NCBI GenBank assembly: GCA_013696905.1
Contig: JACCXP010000023.1
Span: 1-10,608 of the forward strand
Source of the DNA: Thermoleophilaceae bacterium
Lineage (GTDB): Bacteria; Actinomycetota; Thermoleophilia; Solirubrobacterales; Thermoleophilaceae
Length of the DNA: 10,608 nt
Direction: 5' to 3'
Shown: positions 6,453-10,608 of the stretch, in pieces
Position numbering within the stretch: position 1 is the stretch's first letter
How the letters are laid out: the number at the start of each line of letters is the position of its first letter
The notes under the pieces: generated by a model
Databases searched by the model: none
What the model was told of the DNA's origin: nothing
What the model saw: only the letters and a program-made list of their open reading frames with translations
Made by a program: the position numbers and the translations under genes

Positions 6453-6623
6453 ATGACCACCACCATCAAGACGCCAGCCCAGGACACCGAGCGCGACCAG
6501 CGCGGCACGGACGGCCTTCGCTCCATGCATGCGGACTCCACGCCGCAGGGCGAGAGGCGAGGCTTCTGGCACGCCCTGGCCGAGGCGGTTCGCGAGAGCC
6601 GCTACCACGTGCGGAACCTCTAA
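6453..6623 (+). CDS. Small protein of 56 residues, function unknown
   Basis: This is a short gene with good start signals: GAAGGGGAT (6440-6448) lies a few bases before ATG 6453, and the frame ends with TAA at 6621-6623. Codons end almost entirely in G or C, as in the neighbouring genes. The first two thirds are polar and probably unstructured (MTTTIKTPAQDTERDQRG, with several Thr, Asp, Gln and Arg). The last third looks like an amphipathic helix with aromatic residues (GFWHALAEAVRESRYHVRNL). There is no cysteine, no membrane segment and no signal peptide. It is followed by a strong hairpin at 6642-6690 and then by tldD. It could be an independent small protein, a regulatory leader ORF, or a peptide acted on by the downstream TldD/TldE protease; nothing in the sequence decides between these. 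Confidence 0.6.
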   Translation: MTTTIKTPAQDTERDQRGTDGLRSMHADSTPQGERRGFWHALAEAVRESRYHVRNL

Positions 6624-6641
6624 GGGCACACGACCTGCCTA

Positions 6642-6690
6642 CGGGCCTCCTCGGGGCCGGAACGAACATCTCCGGCCTCCGGGAGGCCCG
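6642..6690 (+). terminator. Very stable 20-bp hairpin between the small gene and tldD
   Basis: Bases 6642-6661 pair with 6671-6690 around a 9-base loop (ACGAACATC). The stem has 17 Watson-Crick pairs, two G-U pairs and one C-C mismatch, with GGCCGGA/TCCGGCC next to the loop and CGGGCCTCC/GGAGGCCCG at the base. It begins 18 bases after the small-gene stop and ends about 6 bases before the AAGGTG ribosome binding site of tldD. No U-tract follows. The likely roles are a U-less terminator of the small gene, an attenuator, or an RNA-stability element for the tldD operon transcript. Confidence 0.65.
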
Positions 6691-6710
6691 CGTCGTAAGG
6701 TGCCGCTCCC

Positions 6711-8147
6711 ATGCGGCCCATGCTCGAGAACCTGATGGACTCCGCCGGCGCGCGCGCCGACTACGCCGACGTGCGAGTGGTGAGCGCCACCGAGGAGCAG
6801 ATCGCGACCCGCAACGGGACGCTCGGCGCCGCCGCGCGCTCCCAGGAGGCAGGGCTCGGAGTACGCGTCCGGATCGGCGGCGGGTGGGGCTTTGCCGCCA
6901 CCCGCCACACCGATCGCACGGGCGCCGAGGACGCGCTCGCGCGTGCGCTCGCAATCGCCGAGGCACAGCCGCGCGCCGCGACCGTTCCGCTTGCGCCACA
7001 GCCCCCGAGCCGCGGCGAGTGGAGCTCGCGCGCCGAGGAGGATCCGTTCGCCGTCTCGCTCGAGGAGAAGCTCGAGCGACTGCTCGCCGTCGACGCCGCG
7101 ATGCGCGGCGATCCACGGATAGCGCTTGTATCCGCGCACTTCGCCGCGCTGCACGAGCACAAGCTGTTCGCCTCGACCGACGGAGCGCTGTGCGAGCAGT
7201 GGACCACCGATTGCGGCGGCGGCATCTCGGCGACCGCCATCGGGCCCGAGGAGTCGCAGGTGCGCTCATATCCCGCCTCACACGACGGCAACGCCTGGCG
7301 CGCCGGCTACGAGCGCTTCCGTGAGCTCGACCTCGAGCGCGCCGCCCCGCGAGTCGCCGAGGAGGCGATCGCACTGTTGAGCGCGCCACCGTGCCCGGCC
7401 GGGCGCTCCACGCTGATCCTCGACGGCGGCCAGCTCGCGCTCCAGCTGCACGAGTCGGTCGGCCACGCGCTCGAGCTCGACCGGATCCTCGGCGGCGAGG
7501 CCTCGTACGCGGGCACGTCGTTCGTATCGCCCGAGGACCTGGGCCGACTGCGCTACGGCTCCGAGCTGATGAACGTGAGCGCGGACTCGACCACGGCGGA
7601 GGCGCTCGGCTCGTTCGGCTGGGACGACGAGGGTGTGCCGGCAACCGCCGCGCCGCTCGTCGAGCGCGGGGTGCTGCGCGGCTTCCTGTCTTCGCGCGAG
7701 TCGGCCGCCGCGATCGGACTGGAACGCTCGAGCGGCTGCATGCGCGCGCGCGGGTTCGACCGCCAGCCGGTGGTGCGCATGACCAACGTCAACCTCGCGC
7801 CCGGCGACGCCGGCACGCTGGCGGATCTGATCGCCGCCACCGAGCGTGGCATCTACATGGAGACCAACCGCTCGTGGTCGATCGACTCGCGCCGCCTCCG
7901 CTTCCAGTTCGCGACCGAGGCCGCATGGGAGATCGTGGACGGGGCCCGCGGCCAGCTGCTCAAGAACCCGAGCTACGCGGGGGTGACCCCCACCTTCTGG
8001 GGCGGCCTGGACGCGATCTGCTCGCAGTCCGAGTGGCGGATCTGGTCGCTGCTCAACTGCGGCAAGGGCGAGCCGGGCCAGCTGATGCGCGTCTCGCACG
8101 GAACCGCGCCCGCGCGCTTTCGCGACATCGAGATCGGCCTGAGCTAG
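6711..8147 (+). CDS. tldD: TldD metalloprotease subunit
   Basis: The protein has 478 residues, normal for TldD. With TldE it forms a heterodimeric zinc protease that degrades or trims short unfolded peptides inside a closed chamber in the cytoplasm. In E. coli it matures microcin B17 and acts on CcdA. The zinc motif HExxxH is intact: His247, Glu248, His252 in LQLHESVGHALELDRILGGE. A downstream cysteine in LLNCGKGEPGQ (Cys450) fits the third ligand known in this family. The N-terminal modulator domain shows YADVRVVSATEEQIATRNG and GLGVRVRIGGGWGFAAT. Conserved C-terminal strands include ERGIYMETNRSWSIDSRR and GVTPTFWGGLDAI. The start is ATG 6711, with AAGGTG eight bases upstream; ATG 6720 is an in-frame alternative. 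The TAG stop shares one base with the GTG start of tldE. Confidence 0.95.
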   Translation: MRPMLENLMDSAGARADYADVRVVSATEEQIATRNGTLGAAARSQEAGLGVRVRIGGGWGFAATRHTDRTGAEDALARALAIAEAQPRAATVPLAPQPPSRGEWSSRAEEDPFAVSLEEKLERLLAVDAAMRGDPRIALVSAHFAALHEHKLFASTDGALCEQWTTDCGGGISATAIGPEESQVRSYPASHDGNAWRAGYERFRELDLERAAPRVAEEAIALLSAPPCPAGRSTLILDGGQLALQLHESVGHALELDRILGGEASYAGTSFVSPEDLGRLRYGSELMNVSADSTTAEALGSFGWDDEGVPATAAPLVERGVLRGFLSSRESAAAIGLERSSGCMRARGFDRQPVVRMTNVNLAPGDAGTLADLIAATERGIYMETNRSWSIDSRRLRFQFATEAAWEIVDGARGQLLKNPSYAGVTPTFWGGLDAICSQSEWRIWSLLNCGKGEPGQLMRVSHGTAPARFRDIEIGLS

Positions 8148-9514
8148 TGGACCACCCAATGCTCGACCTCGCCGAGCAGGCGCTCGGCTGCGTGCCCGCA
8201 TGCGACGGTGCGCAGGCGACCGTCACGACCGAACGCTCGCTGCTGCTCCGCTTCGCGCGCTCGCGACCCACGCAGGCGACGGGGATCGACGACCTGAGCG
8301 TGCAGGTGACGGTGCTGCGCGACGGCCACATCGGGTCGGCCACGACCAACGGCGGCGATCGGGAAGCGCTCGCCGCCTGCGCGAGGGCTGCCGCGGAGCG
8401 GGCACAGGCAGCCGCCCGCGCCGGGGGCACCGGCGCCTATCCGGGCTTCCCCCTCCCCGCGCCGGTGCGCTCGAACGACGGCCACGACGCGGACACGGCT
8501 CGCCTCGATCCAGCGGCGGGCGGGTCGGCGCTCGAGGCCGCATTCGCCGTGGCCGCCGCGCGCGGCGTAGAGGCCCACGGCGTCTGGAGCGCAGCCGAGG
8601 TGGAGACCGCGATCTCCTCGACCGCGGGCCTGTGCGCCTCGGAGCGTGTCACCGACGCCTTCGGCAAGGTCACGTGCTTCGCGCCCGGCGGGCGCAGCGG
8701 GTACGCGAGCGCGGCAGCGGTGGCGGCCCGGGCGCTCGACCTGGGCGCCCTCGCGGAGCGCGCCGCCGCCAAGGCGATGATGGCCGGCGCACCTGCCCGC
8801 CTCGCGCCGGGGGAGTATCCCGTCGTGATGGAGGCGGCGGCCGTCGGCGAGCTGCTGACGTGGCTCGGCTACACCGCCTTCGACGGTCTCGGCTTCGCGG
8901 AGGGTCGAAGCGCCCTCGACGGCAGGCTTGGTCGCCGCGTGAGCGCCCCGAGCATCAACATCTCGGACTCCCCCCGCTACCCCGGCACGCTGCCGCGCGG
9001 CTTCGATGCCGAGGGCGTGCCCAAGCGTCCGCTGCCCCTGATCCAGGACGGTGTGGCGGCCGGGGTCACGCACGACACCCGCAGTGCTGCGCTCGCCGGC
9101 GGGGGCGCCTCCTCGACCGGCCACGCGCTCGCGCCGGGAGGCTCGCCTTGGGGCGCGCCTCCCACCAACCTCGTGATGGTCGGCGGCGGGGCCGGCGACG
9201 AGGCCGAGCTCTGCCGCCCAGTCGAGCGCGGCCTCTACGTGACGCGACTCTGGTACACGAACGCAGTGCGCGAGAAAGAGACGCTGATCACGGGCGTGAC
9301 CCGCGACGGCACCGCCTTGATCGAGCACGGCGAGGTCACCCGCCCACTCGAGGACCTCAGGCTCACCGACAGCGTGCTCGGCATTCTCGAGCGAGCCGAG
9401 GCGCTGACCGCGCGCACCGAGCTGACGAGCGAAGGCGAGTTCTACGGGCGGCGCTTCGCGACCGGCGTGGTGTGCCCGGGGCTGCGCTGCGCAAGCGTGC
9501 GCTTCACCGCGTGA
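8147..9514 (+). CDS. tldE: TldE (PmbA) subunit, partner of TldD without zinc motif
   Basis: The protein has 455 residues from GTG 8147 (TAGTG junction with tldD); ATG 8159, four codons later, is an equally possible start. It has the same overall fold as TldD. The position matching the HExxxH helix reads VVMEAAAVGELLTWLGYTAF, so zinc cannot be bound and catalysis depends on TldD, as known for TldE/PmbA. Other family segments are ISSTAGLCASERVTDAFGKV, then SINISDSPRYPGTLPRGFDA, then EGVPKRPLPLIQDGVAAG, and near the end YVTRLWYTNAVREKETLITG followed by VTRDGTALIEHGEV. The one-base overlap with tldD points to equimolar, coupled synthesis of the two subunits. The protein is slightly basic-poor and Ala-rich in the 80-150 region, with no membrane segment. 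The gene's TGA stop lies within the GTGA start of the acetyltransferase gene. Confidence 0.93.
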   Translation: MDHPMLDLAEQALGCVPACDGAQATVTTERSLLLRFARSRPTQATGIDDLSVQVTVLRDGHIGSATTNGGDREALAACARAAAERAQAAARAGGTGAYPGFPLPAPVRSNDGHDADTARLDPAAGGSALEAAFAVAAARGVEAHGVWSAAEVETAISSTAGLCASERVTDAFGKVTCFAPGGRSGYASAAAVAARALDLGALAERAAAKAMMAGAPARLAPGEYPVVMEAAAVGELLTWLGYTAFDGLGFAEGRSALDGRLGRRVSAPSINISDSPRYPGTLPRGFDAEGVPKRPLPLIQDGVAAGVTHDTRSAALAGGGASSTGHALAPGGSPWGAPPTNLVMVGGGAGDEAELCRPVERGLYVTRLWYTNAVREKETLITGVTRDGTALIEHGEVTRPLEDLRLTDSVLGILERAEALTARTELTSEGEFYGRRFATGVVCPGLRCASVRFTA

Positions 9515-10122
9515 GCGCGGCGCGCGACTCGCTGCTTGCGACAACGGACCCGAGCTGGCGGCTCGCCGACCGCGAGCTGTGGCTGCGCGCCTGGCGCTCG
9601 GCCGACGTGCCACAGCTCGTGGCCGCGTGCCAGGATCCGGCGATCGCGCGCTGGACGCGCGTGCCGACGCCCTATTCGGAGACCGACGCGAGCGCCTTCC
9701 TCCTGGCCCAGGGAGCGGAGCTCGCGGCCGGGCGCGAGCTTCACCTGGCGGTGGTGCGAGCCGGCGAAGACGAGCTGCTCGGCTCGATCGGACTGGCGGC
9801 GCTCGACTGGGGCAACCTGACCGCAGAGATCGGCTACTGGGCGGCCGCGCCGGCGCGCGGGCACGGGATCACCCGGCGGGCGGTGAGCTTGTTGTCCGCG
9901 TGGGCCTTCGATGCGCTCGGCCTGGCGCGGCTCGAGATCCTCGTAAGCCCCGAGAATCGCTCCTCGCGACGCGTGGCCGCGGCCGCCGGGTTCAAGCGTG
10001 AGGGCCGCCTGCGCTCGTACCGCGACCTGAAGGGCAAACGCAGGGACTACGACATCTTCTCGCTGTTGCCCGGCGACCCGGCGCCGACCTCCGACGCTAG
10101 GCCAGCTTCAACAGCAGGATGA
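9511..10122 (+). CDS. GNAT-family N-acetyltransferase (RimJ/RimL-like)
   Basis: A 203-residue protein starting at GTG 9511, overlapping the tldE stop (GTGA). There is no own ribosome binding site, so translation is probably by re-initiation. The fold is that of RimJ/RimL-type GNATs: LADRELWLRAWRSADVPQLV at the start, then WTRVPTPYSETDASAFL, LLGSIGLAALDW, and AEIGYWAAAPARGHGITRRA. The acetyl-CoA pyrophosphate loop is at about residues 115-121, with Arg116, Gly117 and Gly119. NRSSRRVAAAAGFKREGRLR follows. It would acetylate an N-terminal amine or a small molecule. The substrate is unknown, but coupling to a peptide protease makes a peptide or its products reasonable candidates. The last 26 bases overlap the 3' end of secG on the other strand. 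The C-terminal 15 or so residues (PAPTSDARPAST) look like an unstructured tail. Confidence 0.88.
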   Translation: MSAARDSLLATTDPSWRLADRELWLRAWRSADVPQLVAACQDPAIARWTRVPTPYSETDASAFLLAQGAELAAGRELHLAVVRAGEDELLGSIGLAALDWGNLTAEIGYWAAAPARGHGITRRAVSLLSAWAFDALGLARLEILVSPENRSSRRVAAAAGFKREGRLRSYRDLKGKRRDYDIFSLLPGDPAPTSDARPASTAG

Positions 10123-10324
10123 CGTTCAGCACCCAGGCGATGGCGAAGCCGATCGTCCAGCGGTTGAGGTTGCGCTCCACGAGCGAGCCGCCGCCGAAGG
10201 GCCCACCGCCCGAGCCGCCGCCGAAGGCGCCGGACAGGCCGGCGTCCTTGCCGGAGTGCATCAGCACGAGCACGATCAGGATCACCGACATGAAGATCTG
10301 GAGCCCGCTCAGCACCGCAGTCAT
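10097..10324 (-). CDS. secG: Protein-export membrane protein SecG
   Basis: A 75-residue inner-membrane subunit of the SecYEG translocon, which aids SecA-driven protein export. There are two membrane segments (about residues 3-22, IFMSVILIVLVLMHS, and 55-73, IGFAIAWVLNVILLLKL). The conserved cytoplasmic loop reads GKDAGLSGAFGG, followed by a glycine-rich stretch. The ATG at 10322-10324 overlaps the stop of the upstream gene in an ATGA arrangement, so it is read from the same transcript. The TAG stop (10097-10099) lies inside the convergent acetyltransferase gene. Length, topology and motif all fit. Confidence 0.93.
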   Translation of the reverse strand: MTAVLSGLQIFMSVILIVLVLMHSGKDAGLSGAFGGGSGGGPFGGGSLVERNLNRWTIGFAIAWVLNVILLLKLA

Positions 10325-10608
10325 GGTCGATCCAGGGTAGCGGGCGGGCGCCGCGAGCCTTCGAGCGCGTCGAGGCGCTCGAGGATGGCGACGGCCTGGG
10401 CGCGCAGCTCGCGATCGGTGGCGCGGTGATCTCCCGGGGAGACCTTCCCGATGCGGAAGTCGAGCTCCGCATCGCGGATCTCGCGGTACTTGGCCTCCTT
10501 CGCGGCCTCGAGCTCGTCCCGGCGCTGGTCGAGCGCGACACCGACGCCTGCGCGCGCACGCAGTGGGCCCGCGACGGCGAGCGCCACGAGCGCCGACAGG
10601 ACGACCAC
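10321..10608 (-). CDS. Membrane-anchored coiled-coil protein, CcmI-like, 5' end outside window
   Basis: Only the last 95 residues are visible; the frame is open at the window edge, so the start is missing. The visible part opens with a hydrophobic segment (VVLSALVALAVAGPL). A charged helix follows: DQRRDELEAAKEAKYREIRD, then AELDFRIGKVSPGDHRATDR, then ELRAQAVAILERLDALEG. The pattern E(L/F)DxRxGKxSxxDxxxxxxxLR resembles the segment after the membrane helix in CcmI-type cytochrome c biogenesis proteins and related small actinobacterial membrane proteins. I cannot say whether it has that function. It shares the bases ATGA with secG, so the two genes are probably translated together. The tail SRRPPATLDRP looks unstructured. 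Confidence 0.7.
   Translation of the reverse strand: MVVLSALVALAVAGPLRARAGVGVALDQRRDELEAAKEAKYREIRDAELDFRIGKVSPGDHRATDRELRAQAVAILERLDALEGSRRPPATLDRP

Noticed and set aside
7391..8146. N-terminal extension of the tldE frame into tldD
   Set aside because: Arg-rich without homology, and it covers the conserved zinc-site half of TldD; tldE starts at 8147 or 8159.
8200..9510. N-terminal extension of the acetyltransferase frame into tldE
   Set aside because: Shadow composition; the GNAT fold begins right after GTG 9511.
8144..9613. Open frame of 489 codons antisense to tldE
   Set aside because: Antisense shadow of a conserved gene, with no recognisable motif.

Overview
The window is very GC-rich and has short intergenic gaps, with many 4-base overlaps or GTG/TTG starts. 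That fits a high-GC actinobacterium. The gene content (Sec subunit SecG beside a CcmI-like coiled-coil protein, a CBS-domain family II pyrophosphatase, a TldD/TldE pair, a DUF5519 protein) suggests the Thermoleophilia/Solirubrobacterales branch. The lineage is an inference; there is no rRNA or marker gene here to prove it.

Layout. (1) 1-1146: the left edge holds what looks like the C-terminal part of a helical protein of unknown function. About 250 bases without a recognisable gene follow. Next comes a decayed, frameshifted short-chain dehydrogenase remnant on the minus strand. This is the least orderly part of the window. (2) 1077-3439: a DUF5519 'luciferase-like' gene, with a promoter that carries an 11-bp-period direct repeat, converges on a flavin monooxygenase and overlaps it. 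The monooxygenase is divergent from a TetR-family regulator. The short space between those two holds a perfect 7-bp-arm palindrome beside a good promoter, a classic arrangement for TetR control of a divergent oxygenase. (3) 3513-4644: an ECF-like sigma factor gene overlaps by 14 bases an O6-alkylguanine-DNA alkyltransferase with a short N-terminal extension, suggesting a coupled alkylation-response pair. (4) 4654-6276, minus strand: a family II (DHH/DHHA2) manganese pyrophosphatase with inserted CBS and DRTGG domains. (5) 6453-10122: a 56-codon small gene, a very strong 20-bp hairpin, then a tightly coupled tldD-tldE-GNAT operon. TldD is the zinc metalloprotease and TldE its partner without the zinc motif. 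The acetyltransferase starts on the stop codon of tldE. (6) 10097-10608, minus strand: secG, preceded through an ATGA overlap by the end of a membrane-anchored coiled-coil (CcmI-like) gene that runs off the window. secG overlaps the convergent acetyltransferase gene by 26 bases.

Most of the genes are conserved housekeeping or common accessory families. The points most worth a second look are the sigma factor/alkyltransferase pair, the small gene plus hairpin ahead of tldD, and the two promoter regions with repeat operators. No tRNA, rRNA, CRISPR array, insertion sequence or phage gene was recognised.
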